A stretch of DNA of 42,950 nt, taken from assembly GCA_937891735.1 (NCBI GenBank), contig CALAGR010000349.1, positions 1 to 42,950 of the forward strand, given 5' to 3'. The DNA is from an uncultured Pseudomonadota bacterium (GTDB lineage: Bacteria > Myxococcota_A > UBA796 > UBA9615). A program made the translations under genes and the position numbers. This document shows, piece by piece, positions 1-7,867 of the stretch. How positions within the stretch are numbered: position 1 is the first letter of the stretch; each line of letters begins with the position of its first letter. Under the pieces are notes generated by a model. It did no database searches, was not told the DNA's origin, and worked only from the letters and a program-made list of their open reading frames with translations.

Positions 1-1
1 C

Positions 2-964
2 CAGGGGACCCAGGCGGGCGCCTTCGCCGTGTCGGGCCGGGCCTGGATGGCCCTCGCGGGGCTGCACCAGGCCGCAGGTCGGCACGGCCCCGGGGCCAAG
101 GCCGCGGCCGAGGCGGCGCGATCATTCGAGCAGGCCGGTGACAGCCTCTCGGCGGCCCGCGCGTTCTCCACCCGCGCCATGTGCATCGCCGGAGCCGGCC
201 AGGCGGACCGCGCGATCAAGGAGCTCAAGCTCGCGATGGAGCGCACGCCGGATCCCGACGATCCGCGGCCCGGGGCCCTGGACGTGCGCATCGCCATGGG
301 GATGATCTTCCGGGACTCCGGAGACCGGGAGAAGGCGCGTCAGGCCCTGGGGCTGGCCGTGAAGCGCGCCACGGCCCACGGCATCGCCGACCGCGGCGCG
401 GTCGCGCGGCTCAACCTCGCGCGGTTCTTCCTCGAGGGGATCCCCACCCGGGGCCCCGAGCGCGGAGAGGCGCTGGCCTCGGGACGCGAGTCGGCGGAGA
501 TCGCGATCCAGCTGGCTCGCAGCCTGGGGCGCGCGGATCTCGAGGCCGAGGCCGAGGCGTTGCTGGGCGAGCTGTCCTGGCGGGCCGAAGACTGGGTCGG
601 AGCGGCCGCGGCGCTGGCCGCCGAGGAGGCGCTGTGGGGCTCCATCGGTCAGCAGGCGAAGGTGATCGACGTGGCCCTGCGCCGGGGTCGCCTCGCGATC
701 CGACGGGAGCGCTGGGACGAGGCGCTGCTCGCCGCCGGCGCGGCCATGGCCCAGGCCCAGCGGCGGCGCCTCCAGGATCGTCTGGCGCAGGCACACCTGC
801 TGCGGGCCGAGGCGCTCGAGAAGATGGAGCGGGGCGACGAGGCCCTTGGGTCCCTGCAGGAGGCGCAGCGGATCTACGGGTCCCTGGGGGAGGCATTCGC
901 GGCCCAGGCCGGAGCCGCGGAGCGCAGGGCCCAGGCCCTGGTCGCCGAGAAGCGCGGGCGTTGA
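2..964 (+). CDS. TPR-like helical repeat protein, 5' end outside window
   Basis: The reading frame is open to the left edge, so the true start is probably upstream; GTG at 29 is only the first in-window candidate. The visible ~320 residues are almost all amphipathic helices rich in Ala, Arg, Glu and Leu, with helix pairs spaced like tetratricopeptide repeats (for example around residues 45-75, 80-115, 210-240 and 250-290). No catalytic motif, signal peptide or membrane segment is visible in this part. The stop (962-964) overlaps the TTG start of the acetyltransferase at 961, so the two are probably co-translated. TPR proteins are usually scaffolds. In this phylum they are often the C-terminal part of large kinases or regulators, but the missing N-terminus prevents a firmer call. 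Confidence 0.75.
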   Translation, partial: QGTQAGAFAVSGRAWMALAGLHQAAGRHGPGAKAAAEAARSFEQAGDSLSAARAFSTRAMCIAGAGQADRAIKELKLAMERTPDPDDPRPGALDVRIAMGMIFRDSGDREKARQALGLAVKRATAHGIADRGAVARLNLARFFLEGIPTRGPERGEALASGRESAEIAIQLARSLGRADLEAEAEALLGELSWRAEDWVGAAAALAAEEALWGSIGQQAKVIDVALRRGRLAIRRERWDEALLAAGAAMAQAQRRRLQDRLAQAHLLRAEALEKMERGDEALGSLQEAQRIYGSLGEAFAAQAGAAERRAQALVAEKRGR

Positions 965-1422
965 TCGTCCGGGAGCCGACGGGCGCCGACCGGGCCCGCG
1001 TGGTTCGCATGGGGCGGGACGCCTTCGCCCCCCTGGGCGACTACCGCCGAGCCATGGCGGGGTGGCTGGACAACCCCGGCGTCGCCACCCGCGTGGGGGT
1101 CATCGACGAGGATCTCGTCGGCTTCGTGATGGTCGCGGTGCTCGACGATGCCTCGGGGCGGCACGGCTACGTGCTCGCCATCGGGGTGGGCCGGGCGCAC
1201 CAGCGGCGCGGCCTCGGCAAGGAGCTGCTGGCGGTGGGAGTCGCCCTGCTCACCGAGGAGCGCGAGCGGCTCGAGCTCAACGAGCTGCGGGCCACGGTGG
1301 CCGAAGACAACGGGCCCGCGCGGGCCTTGTTCGAGGCGGCGGGGTTCTCCGTGCAGGGCAGGCTGGCCACGGTCTACCAGGGGGGGCAGACCGCGCTGAC
1401 GCTGAGCCTCACGTTCCCGTAG
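961..1422 (+). CDS. GNAT-family N-acetyltransferase
   Basis: A 153-aa protein with a GNAT fold. It would transfer an acetyl group from acetyl-CoA to an unidentified amine. The acetyl-CoA pyrophosphate-binding motif A is clear as the RAHQRRGLGKELL stretch after a beta-strand (LAIGVG). The usual later signature follows: a strand with VAEDNGPARALFEAAGF, the N-x-x-A-x-x-L-Y/F-E-x-x-G-F pattern typical of RimI-like proteins. TTG at 961 is chosen because it gives the full N-terminal strand (IVREPTGAD) and overlaps the upstream stop. GTG at 1000 and ATG at 1009 would delete the first strand. The substrate cannot be told from sequence. Confidence 0.85.
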   Translation: MIVREPTGADRARVVRMGRDAFAPLGDYRRAMAGWLDNPGVATRVGVIDEDLVGFVMVAVLDDASGRHGYVLAIGVGRAHQRRGLGKELLAVGVALLTEERERLELNELRATVAEDNGPARALFEAAGFSVQGRLATVYQGGQTALTLSLTFP

Positions 1423-1431
1423 GATGCCGCC

Positions 1432-1800
1432 GTGCTGATGCCGCTCCAGATCCAGATCGGGCTCATCGTCGGATCCCTCGCCGCCTTTGTCCTGCTCGGG
1501 CTGACGCTGCGCAAGGAGCAGACCTGGCCCGCGCTGCTGCTCTGGATCGCGCCCGTGACGCTGGCCGTGCCCCTTGCGGATCTGGCGGTGGCGGGGCTGG
1601 GCCGCGCGCTGCCAGCCTTCACGATGGACGGGCAGACGGGCGACGGTTGGCGCTTCGGGTTCGTGTTCTTCGTCGTGCTCTGCGCGGTGGAGATCAGCAG
1701 CCAGCTCTTCATGACGCGCCTCGCAGGAACCGCGGCCCTGTACCGGGAGGCCGGCGCGGCCACGGCGGCCACGGATCGCGAGCAGGCCTCCGCTCCCTGA
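1432..1800 (+). CDS. Small integral membrane protein, unknown function
   Basis: A 122-aa protein (GTG 1432; ATG 1438 is two codons further in). Three hydrophobic segments are visible at about residues 8-25, 33-55 and 74-92, followed by a short polar Ala-rich tail. There is no recognised domain. It starts 10 bp after the acetyltransferase and ends 2 bp before the methyltransferase start, so it is embedded in a tight plus-strand run. It could be a small inner-membrane protein, but no function is assigned. Confidence 0.65.
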   Translation: MLMPLQIQIGLIVGSLAAFVLLGLTLRKEQTWPALLLWIAPVTLAVPLADLAVAGLGRALPAFTMDGQTGDGWRFGFVFFVVLCAVEISSQLFMTRLAGTAALYREAGAATAATDREQASAP

Positions 1801-1802
1801 TC

Positions 1803-2993
1803 GTGGCGCGCACCGCGACGCTCACGCTCGACCGCCGCACCGCCAAGGCCGTCCTCGACGGCCACCCCTGGATCTGGCCCGACGTGCTCGACGGCAGGGC
1901 TCCGCCCCCCGCTGGCGCCGAGGTGGAGCTGGTCGACACGCTGGGCAACACCCTGGGACGCGCGCTGTCGGACGGGCGCGACACACCCGGCGCCCCGGCC
2001 CTGCGGGTGCTGACCCTGGATCCCCGGGATCCGCCGCTCCGGACGCTCCTGTTCCGCCGGATCGCCAGGGCCCGGGCGCTGCGCGAGCGCATGCTCGATC
2101 TGGACACCACCACGGCCTTCCGTCTCCTCAACGGAGAGGGCGACGAGCTCCCGGGCCTGGTGGTAGACCGCTTCGGGCCGGTGGCGGTGGTGCGCCCGGA
2201 CACGCCGGCCTGGATCCGTCACGAGCGGGCCGTGGTGGACGCGCTCCGGGCCGAGGGTGGGGCCGGCCTGAAGACCATCCTGATCCGCCCCAAGGGGGAG
2301 GACGCGCGGCTGCTGTTCGGGCCCGTGCCGGACGAGGTCGTGATCGTCCAGGAGGAGGGACGCCGCTACCAGATCCGGCCCGGCTACGGCCAGAAGACCG
2401 GGTTCTTCCTGGACCAGCGGGACAACCGCAGCGCCGTCCAGCGGCTCGTGCAACCGGGGGACCGGGCGCTGGACCTGTTCAGCTTCACCGGCGGGTTCTC
2501 GGTGGCGCTCGCCGTCGGCGGGGCCAGCCACGTCACCAGCGTCGATCTGTCGGCGCCGATCCTGGACGACGTGCGCGGTCAGATGCGGCTCAACCACATC
2601 GGGCCGGAGCGGCACGAGGCGGTCGCCGCGGACATCTTCACGTGGCTCCCGGCCCAGTCCAAGCGCCAGGGACCGCGCTTCGATGTGGTCGTGTGCGATC
2701 CCCCTGCCCTGTCCCGCAAGAAGGCGGACCTGCCCAACGCGCGCAAGGCCTACCAGCGGCTGCACGAGTTCATCGCGCCCGTCATCGCGCCGGGCGGCCT
2801 GCTCGTGACCGCGAGCTGCACAGCCCGGCTGTCGGCCGACGATCTGCTTGAGGACGCCGTGGCCGGCCTGGGCCGGGGCGGACGACGGGTGACCCGGGAG
2901 CTTCGCCGCGCAGGGGCCGGGGCCGACCACCCCGTTCCGCCCGCGTTGCCCCAGCTGCGCTACCTGAGCTGCCTGGTGCTGGCCCTGGACTGA
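1803..2993 (+). CDS. rlmI: Class I SAM-dependent rRNA methyltransferase, RlmI family
   Basis: A 396-aa protein, the same length as E. coli RlmI, which makes 5-methylcytosine at position 1962 of 23S rRNA. The N-terminal ~75 residues fit a PUA RNA-binding domain (GHPWIWPDVLDG; NTLGRALSDG). The Rossmann methyltransferase domain follows, with motif I DLFSFTGGFSVALAVGGA and the acidic SAM ribose contact VTSVDLS. Motif IV is VVCDPPALSRKK, motif VI is TASCTA, which carries the expected catalytic cysteine, and the end matches the family pattern (DHPV...LRYLSCLVL). GTG at 1803 is used because it precedes the PUA strand directly; the preceding gene stops at 1800. Exact rRNA position is inferred from the family. 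Confidence 0.88.
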   Translation: MARTATLTLDRRTAKAVLDGHPWIWPDVLDGRAPPPAGAEVELVDTLGNTLGRALSDGRDTPGAPALRVLTLDPRDPPLRTLLFRRIARARALRERMLDLDTTTAFRLLNGEGDELPGLVVDRFGPVAVVRPDTPAWIRHERAVVDALRAEGGAGLKTILIRPKGEDARLLFGPVPDEVVIVQEEGRRYQIRPGYGQKTGFFLDQRDNRSAVQRLVQPGDRALDLFSFTGGFSVALAVGGASHVTSVDLSAPILDDVRGQMRLNHIGPERHEAVAADIFTWLPAQSKRQGPRFDVVVCDPPALSRKKADLPNARKAYQRLHEFIAPVIAPGGLLVTASCTARLSADDLLEDAVAGLGRGGRRVTRELRRAGAGADHPVPPALPQLRYLSCLVLALD

Positions 2994-3049
2994 GAACGGA
3001 CCGGGCGACCCCCACTGGCAGAGCGCGGCGACGGGGCTATCTTCGCGGG

Positions 3050-3697
3050 ATGCCGCTGTTCCTGGATGAGATCGTCTCCCTGCTCCCGGTCCGCACACCC
3101 CGGCGGGTGCGGGTGCAGGACGCAACCCGCGCCTCGGTGGCGGCGGTCTTTCGAGACGGGGCGCGGGGCGCGGAGCTCCTGTTCATCCGGCGCGCGCCGC
3201 ATCCCAGGGACCCCTGGTCCGGCCAGATCGCCTTCCCGGGCGGACGCGAAGAGCCCGAGGACGAGAGCCTGCAGGCGGTGGCGATCCGTGAGACGCTCGA
3301 AGAGATCGGGCTCGATCTGCGCGGCGGCAGCGTGCAGCCCATCGGCCCGCTGGACGAGATGCAGGCGCGATCACGCATGAAGATCGCGCCCCTGGTCATC
3401 CACCCCTTCGCCTTCGCCCTGCGCGGCGAGGCCATGTTTCCCAGGGTGCCCAACCGCGAGGTGGATCAGGCGTTCTGGTTTCCCGTGGCCGAGCTGGTCG
3501 AGCCGGGCCGCCGGTTCTTCTACGACGCGCACCGGGCGTCGCTGCCATACACCTTCCCGGCCATCGACCTGGGGCCGGAGCGCACCCTGTGGGGACTGAC
3601 CCACCGCATGGTGTTCGAGATCGGCGGGCGTCTGGGGCTGGTGCAGGACATCGACGCCCTGACGACGCCCCGCGAGACGGACCAGTCGACCCGCTGA
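3050..3697 (+). CDS. Nudix hydrolase, CoA diphosphatase type
   Basis: A 215-aa Nudix protein starting at ATG 3050. The full Nudix box is present: GGREEPEDESLQAVAIRETL followed by EEIGL, matching GX5EX7REUXEEXGU. The box follows SGQIAFPGG and an upstream LLFIRRAPHPRDPW, the arrangement seen in bacterial CoA pyrophosphatases (NudL/UPF0035 signature). Such enzymes cleave CoA or acyl-CoA to phosphopantetheine and 3',5'-ADP. The protein is likely cytoplasmic, with no signal peptide. It sits 56 bp after the methyltransferase gene on the same strand. Substrate specificity is inferred, and another nucleoside diphosphate derivative is possible. Confidence 0.88.
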   Translation: MPLFLDEIVSLLPVRTPRRVRVQDATRASVAAVFRDGARGAELLFIRRAPHPRDPWSGQIAFPGGREEPEDESLQAVAIRETLEEIGLDLRGGSVQPIGPLDEMQARSRMKIAPLVIHPFAFALRGEAMFPRVPNREVDQAFWFPVAELVEPGRRFFYDAHRASLPYTFPAIDLGPERTLWGLTHRMVFEIGGRLGLVQDIDALTTPRETDQSTR

Positions 3698-3757
3698 CGG
3701 CTCCCGGCACGTTGGTCCTTGGCCGCGGTCGGGCAGTCCGTTACCTTCCCGCCGGCC

Positions 3758-4594
3758 ATGTCCACCAACAAGCACGACACCTCCCGCCTCGAGCTCCGCC
3801 TGCTGCGCAAGATGGGCCGGACCATCCGCGAGTACGGCCTGATCGAAGACGGTGACCGCATCCTCGTCGCCCTGTCGGGGGGCAAGGACAGCTACGCCAT
3901 GCTCGTGCTGCTGGACCGGCTGCGAATGCGCGCCCCGGTGCGCTTCGAGCTCGTGCCGTGGCACCTTGACCAGGTCCAGCCCGGCTACGACGGAGCACCG
4001 CTGGTGGACTGGCTGGCGACCAACGGCTGGGACAACGCCGTCATCTCCAAGCAGGACACCTACTCGATCGTGACCGACAAGATCGAGGAGGGGGGCACCT
4101 ACTGCTCCCTGTGCTCCCGCCTGCGCCGCGGCATCCTCTACAACGCGGCGGTGGAGCTGGGGTGCAACCGCATCGCCCTGGGACACCACGCGGACGACAC
4201 CATCGAGACCGCCATGCTGAACCTGCTGTTCACGGGCTCCCTGAAGTCGATGCCGCCGTTCCTGCGCAGCGACGACGGCCGCAACACGGTCATCCGACCG
4301 ATGATCCGCATCTGGGAGCAGGACCTGATCGCCTACTCCGACGAGCAGCAGTTCCCGATCCTCCCCTGCAACCTGTGCGGCAGCCAGACGGGCCTCAAGC
4401 GGGTGGCCATCAAGGAGATGCTCAGCGGTCTGCAGCAGCAGTACCCGCAGTGCAAGGAGTCGATCCTGGCGGCGCTGCAGCACGTGGTCCCGACCCACCT
4501 GTTCGACCTGGGGCTGTGGCAGACCCTCGGCATCGCGCCGGAGGCCGCGGATCCGACGCCTCGCGGGTCCAAGCGTCTGCACGTCGCCACCTGA
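3758..4594 (+). CDS. ttcA: tRNA 2-thiocytidine biosynthesis protein TtcA
   Basis: A 278-aa N-type ATP pyrophosphatase. The PP-loop motif SGGKDSYAML lies near residue 41 of the chosen protein. Two CxxC pairs are visible: CSLCSRLRRG, and later PCNLCGSQ. In TtcA, cysteines from these motifs hold the Fe-S cluster and carry sulfur to C32 of tRNA. GHHADDTIETAMLNLLFTGS is the conserved family stretch. The ATG at 3758 is preferred over an in-frame TTG at 3719 because it begins immediately before the conserved N-terminal helix, and the extra 13 residues show no conservation signal. The protein is cytoplasmic and acts on tRNA. Confidence 0.93.
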   Translation: MSTNKHDTSRLELRLLRKMGRTIREYGLIEDGDRILVALSGGKDSYAMLVLLDRLRMRAPVRFELVPWHLDQVQPGYDGAPLVDWLATNGWDNAVISKQDTYSIVTDKIEEGGTYCSLCSRLRRGILYNAAVELGCNRIALGHHADDTIETAMLNLLFTGSLKSMPPFLRSDDGRNTVIRPMIRIWEQDLIAYSDEQQFPILPCNLCGSQTGLKRVAIKEMLSGLQQQYPQCKESILAALQHVVPTHLFDLGLWQTLGIAPEAADPTPRGSKRLHVAT

Positions 4595-4642
4595 TCCGTG
4601 CACCGGGCCACGGAGAGCCCGCCTGCCGGATAGCATCACCCT

Positions 4643-5377
4643 GTGCCCATCTATGCCCTGCCGGACGAGTACGTCTTTCCGGATCCGACGCTCGCAGACC
4701 CCTCGGGCCTGATCGCCGTCGGCGGGGACCTGCATCCGGAGCGGCTGCTGCGCGGATATGCGGTGGGGATCTTCCCCTGGTACTCCGAAGGCCAGCCGAT
4801 CCTGTGGCACTCCCCCGATCCCCGCTTCGTCCTGGACCCGCGTGACCTGCACATCGGCCGCTCCCTGAGGCAGCGCCTGCGCAAGCGGCCCTACACCCTG
4901 CGCATGGACACGGCGTTCAACGAGATGATCGGCCACTGCGCGCAGTCGCATCGCCCGGGCCAGCAGGGCACGTGGATCACCGACGAGATGGGCGAGGCGT
5001 ACTCCCGACTCCACCAGGAGGGCTTCGCGCACTCGGTGGAAGCCTGGGAGGGGCGGGAGCTGGTCGGCGGCCTGTACGGCGTCAGCCTGGGCTCGATCTT
5101 CTTCGGTGAGTCGATGTTCGCCCTGCGCCCCGACGCGAGCAAGATCGCGTTCGTCTGCCTGCTGCGGCAGCTGAGCCGGTGGGGCTTCAGCCTGTTGGAC
5201 TCCCAGGTCTACACCGACCACCTGGCGCGCTTCGGCGCCGTGGACATCCCACGAACGGAGTACCTGGCGAAGCTCCGGGCGGGGCTGGACACGCCGACGC
5301 GACGCGGCACGTGGCGATTCGAGGGAGATCCCTACGACGGCCTCGCGCCGGACCCGCCGCCGGAGCTGGTCGGGTGA
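4643..5377 (+). CDS. aat: Leucyl/phenylalanyl-tRNA-protein transferase
   Basis: A 244-aa protein of the Aat family, which adds Leu or Phe from aminoacyl-tRNA to N-terminal Lys/Arg of proteins to make N-degron substrates for ClpS/ClpAP. Family landmarks are all present: FPDPTLADPSGLIAVGGDL, LLRGYAVGIFPWYSEGQPIL, WHSPDPRFVL, TWITDEM, HSVEAW, GGLYGVSLGSIFFGESMF and LLDSQVYTDHLARFGA. The GTG start at 4643 is the only start that keeps the conserved N-terminal segment. The stop (5375-5377) overlaps the GTG start of the next gene (5374), indicating translational coupling. Confidence 0.95.
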   Translation: MPIYALPDEYVFPDPTLADPSGLIAVGGDLHPERLLRGYAVGIFPWYSEGQPILWHSPDPRFVLDPRDLHIGRSLRQRLRKRPYTLRMDTAFNEMIGHCAQSHRPGQQGTWITDEMGEAYSRLHQEGFAHSVEAWEGRELVGGLYGVSLGSIFFGESMFALRPDASKIAFVCLLRQLSRWGFSLLDSQVYTDHLARFGAVDIPRTEYLAKLRAGLDTPTRRGTWRFEGDPYDGLAPDPPPELVG

Positions 5378-6549
5378 CGCAGACCGTGCTCCTGCTCGAC
5401 GTGATGGACACGATCGTCTGGGATCCCTACCGCCTCATCCCGGGCTTCTTCGGATCCGACTGGCGTGAGCTGATGCTGGAGCGCGAGCCGTCCGGCTGGC
5501 TGCGCTACGAGCGCGGCGAGATCGACGAGCGCACCTTCCTGAGCACGTTCTTCGCCGACGGACGCAGCTACGACCACGACGGACTGCGCGCGCTCCTGTG
5601 GGACAACTACCGCTGGCTGGACGGCATGGAGGCGCTGCTCGGCGAGCTGCTCGGCGCCGGGGTGCCCATGCACGCCTTGTCCAACTACCCGGACTGGTAC
5701 CTCGCCATCGAGGAGCGGCTGGGGCTGTCGCGCTTCCTGGACTGGACCTTCGTGTCGTGCCGGACCGGCGTGCGCAAGCCGGACCCACGCGCCTTCCTCG
5801 GAGCCGCGCAGACGCTGGGCCTGCCGCCCGAGGCGCTCCTGTTCGTCGATGATCGGGAGAAGAACGTCGCCGCCGCGCGGGCCGAGGGCCTGCAGGGACT
5901 CACGTTCGTGGACGCGCCGACGCTGCGCTCCGCCCTCCTGGAGCGTGGGGTGCTGCGGCCCCGCTGCCCTGCTGCGCCCCGGATCCGGTTCCGACCGCTG
6001 CAGGCCAGCGACTCGATGCACGAGCTGACGGAGCTGCTGCATCGGGCCTACGCGCCCCTCGCGGCCATGGGCCTGCGCTCCGTCGCGACCCACCAGGACG
6101 TCCCCACGACCATCGAGCGGTCCGCGGAGGCGGAGACCTGGGTCGGGGAGCTGGACGGGCGACTGGTCGCCACGCTGGGTCTGATCGGGCCCGACGTGCC
6201 CTCCACCGCCGCCTGGTACAGCCGCGCCGATGTCGCCCACATCCACCAGTTCGGGGTGGCGCCGGAGCTGCAGGGATCCGGCGTCGGCGGCGCCCTGCTC
6301 GCGCTGGTGGAGGCGCGCGCTCGGCGGCTGGGAGCGTCCGAGCTCGCAATGGACACGAGCGAGCGGGCGAGCCACCTCATCGCCTGGTACAGCAAGCGCG
6401 GCTATCGGCAGGTGTCGAGCATCGACTGGGGGCAGATGGCCCGGGCGGGCGGGCGCGCTACCCCGGGAACGGGCGGCGTCGATCGCCTGGCCCAGCAGAT
6501 CAACTACCGCAGCGTGATCCTGAGCCGCTCCCTCGCCGGGAGCGCGTAG
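5374..6549 (+). CDS. HAD-like hydrolase fused to a GNAT acetyltransferase domain
   Basis: A 391-aa two-domain protein. Residues ~1-195 are a HAD fold: motif I LLLDVMDTIVWD, motif II ALSNYPDWY, motif III Lys in GVRKPDP, and motif IV LLFVDDREKN. In motif I the usual second aspartate (DxDxT) is Met (DxMxT), so the general acid/base of HAD phosphatases is missing. Residues ~205-390 are a GNAT domain with the acetyl-CoA loop PELQGSGVGGALL and AWYSKRGYRQV near the end. The GTG at 5374 overlaps the aat stop, and an earlier in-frame extension into aat is not needed. Both substrates are unknown, and the pairing suggests one molecule handled by both domains. Confidence 0.85.
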   Translation: MTQTVLLLDVMDTIVWDPYRLIPGFFGSDWRELMLEREPSGWLRYERGEIDERTFLSTFFADGRSYDHDGLRALLWDNYRWLDGMEALLGELLGAGVPMHALSNYPDWYLAIEERLGLSRFLDWTFVSCRTGVRKPDPRAFLGAAQTLGLPPEALLFVDDREKNVAAARAEGLQGLTFVDAPTLRSALLERGVLRPRCPAAPRIRFRPLQASDSMHELTELLHRAYAPLAAMGLRSVATHQDVPTTIERSAEAETWVGELDGRLVATLGLIGPDVPSTAAWYSRADVAHIHQFGVAPELQGSGVGGALLALVEARARRLGASELAMDTSERASHLIAWYSKRGYRQVSSIDWGQMARAGGRATPGTGGVDRLAQQINYRSVILSRSLAGSA

Positions 6550-6585
6550 CGGCGTCAGTCTCCGTGGCCCCCGCCCGGAACGCCT

Positions 6586-7272
6586 TCAGCACCTCGTCCG
6601 CGGGGGGCGCCGGGGTGGCGGGCCTGACGGCGAGCGCGCTGCACCGAGGGCAGGCCCGTGGTGCAGGTCCAGCGCAGCCCGCAGCCTGCTCCTGCCACGG
6701 TGCAGCAGCACGCGTTGGTTGGACTCGCTGATGTGCAGGACGTCGCAGACGTCCGCCGGTTCGAGCCCTTCGATGTCCCGAAGGGTGACGACCTGCCGCT
6801 GCCGCCCCGGAAGCAGCTCCATGGCCTCCCGGAGGACCTCCATCGCCTGCCGCGTCTCCACGACGCGGTGCGCAGAGGGGGCGCGCCAGACGAAGGGTGG
6901 CTCGGCCCAGGTCCCCTGCGCGGTGAAGCGCTCGACGTCCATCGGGCCGTGTTCGTCGCTCCCCAGGGCCGACATGGGAACGGTGCGGGCCTCCCGGACC
7001 CCTCGGGTGCGACTGCGATTGACCAGGATGGTGAACACCCACGTCTTCAGGGACGAACGGGCCTCGAAGCCAGACAGACCCTTCACGACGCCCATCCAGG
7101 CCTCCTGGACCACCTCCTCGGCCAGCGCGTCGGACTTGACGAAGCTGCGGGCCAGGCGGTGCAGCGCCGGGGCCCAGGCGGAGATCATCGCGGAGAAGGC
7201 GGCCTCGTCGCCGGACTTCAGGCGGGCGATGAGCTCGACATCGTGTGGCAGGTTCGGCAGTGACACCATCAT
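6586..7272 (-). CDS. ECF-type RNA polymerase sigma factor
   Basis: A 228-aa sigma-70-family protein of the extracytoplasmic-function class. Region 2 spans about residues 15-90 (LARSFVKSDALAEEVVQEAW, then a stretch ending LKTWVFTILVNRSR), matching the -10 recognition helix. Region 4 spans about residues 145-200 (LPGRQRQVVTLRDIEGLEPA, then a helix-turn-helix with SNQRVLLHRGRSRLR). A Pro/Arg-rich tail of ~25 residues follows. Start is ATG at 7272 or the adjacent ATG at 7269. A small inverted repeat (7276-7281 with 7294-7299) lies just upstream. No anti-sigma gene is visible: the downstream gene is convergent and ends at 6549. It may be co-transcribed with the flavin reductase 53 bp upstream. Confidence 0.88.
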   Translation of the reverse strand: MMVSLPNLPHDVELIARLKSGDEAAFSAMISAWAPALHRLARSFVKSDALAEEVVQEAWMGVVKGLSGFEARSSLKTWVFTILVNRSRTRGVREARTVPMSALGSDEHGPMDVERFTAQGTWAEPPFVWRAPSAHRVVETRQAMEVLREAMELLPGRQRQVVTLRDIEGLEPADVCDVLHISESNQRVLLHRGRSRLRAALDLHHGPALGAARSPSGPPPRRPPRTRC

Positions 7273-7325
7273 GGCTCCCAGGACATCGCGTCTCTGGGAA
7301 CAGGTACGTGCGGTCGGCCCGACGG

Positions 7326-7805
7326 TTACCCGAGCTGCCTGTAGCCGCGTCGCCAGTACAGAAGGGGGCCGCGGCCGGCCTCGGAGCCCGCGTCGGTGAC
7401 CCGTCCGATGAACAGGGTGTGGGTGCCCGCGGCGACGGCCTGGGTGACGTCACACACGAGCCACGCGATGGCCCCCGCGACCACCGGCAGCCCCGAGCGC
7501 GTCCAGCTGCCGTCCACCTCGACGAAGTCCGCGCTGGGCTCCCGGCCGGACTGGGCGAAGTAGTTCGACGCGTCCTGCTGATCGTCGCCCAGCACGCTCA
7601 CGGCGAACCAGCCCGACTCGGAGATCATCGCCGCGCCCTTGTTGTCGTTGTTGATGCAGACCGAGATCAGGGCGGGATCGGCCGAGACCGACGCGAGGCT
7701 GGACACGGTCAGGCCGTACAGGAGGTCCCCCCGCCGCGTGGTGACGACGGAGACTCCGCTCGCCCAGGACGCCATCGACGCCTTGAATCGATCTGTCAGA
7801 GACAT
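7326..7805 (-). CDS. Flavin reductase-like FMN-binding protein
   Basis: A 159-aa protein of the flavin reductase/HpaC-like split-barrel family. Members bind FMN and often supply reduced flavin to a monooxygenase. Visible landmarks are the N-terminal FKASMASWASGVSVVTTRRG, then YGLTVSSLASVSADPALISV with the FMN-contacting S/T-S stretch, NKGAAMISESGWFAVSVLGDD, and a late HTLFIGRVTDA strand. The ATG at 7805 is well placed and diverges from the phenylalanine hydroxylase gene with a ~60-bp shared promoter region. No partner flavin monooxygenase is next to it. Pterin-dependent phenylalanine hydroxylase does not use reduced flavin, so functional linkage to that neighbour is unproven. Confidence 0.88.
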   Translation of the reverse strand: MSLTDRFKASMASWASGVSVVTTRRGDLLYGLTVSSLASVSADPALISVCINNDNKGAAMISESGWFAVSVLGDDQQDASNYFAQSGREPSADFVEVDGSWTRSGLPVVAGAIAWLVCDVTQAVAAGTHTLFIGRVTDAGSEAGRGPLLYWRRGYRQLG

Positions 7806-7867
7806 GGGCGCATCGTAGCGAGATGGAGGTTGACGTGGTCACAGCGGCATCAATAGGGTGCGCCGCC

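Noticed and set aside
6500-7453. An alternative minus frame through the sigma-factor gene
   Set aside because: The sigma-70 regions 2 and 4 are in the 6586-7272 frame; the other frame has no recognisable domain.
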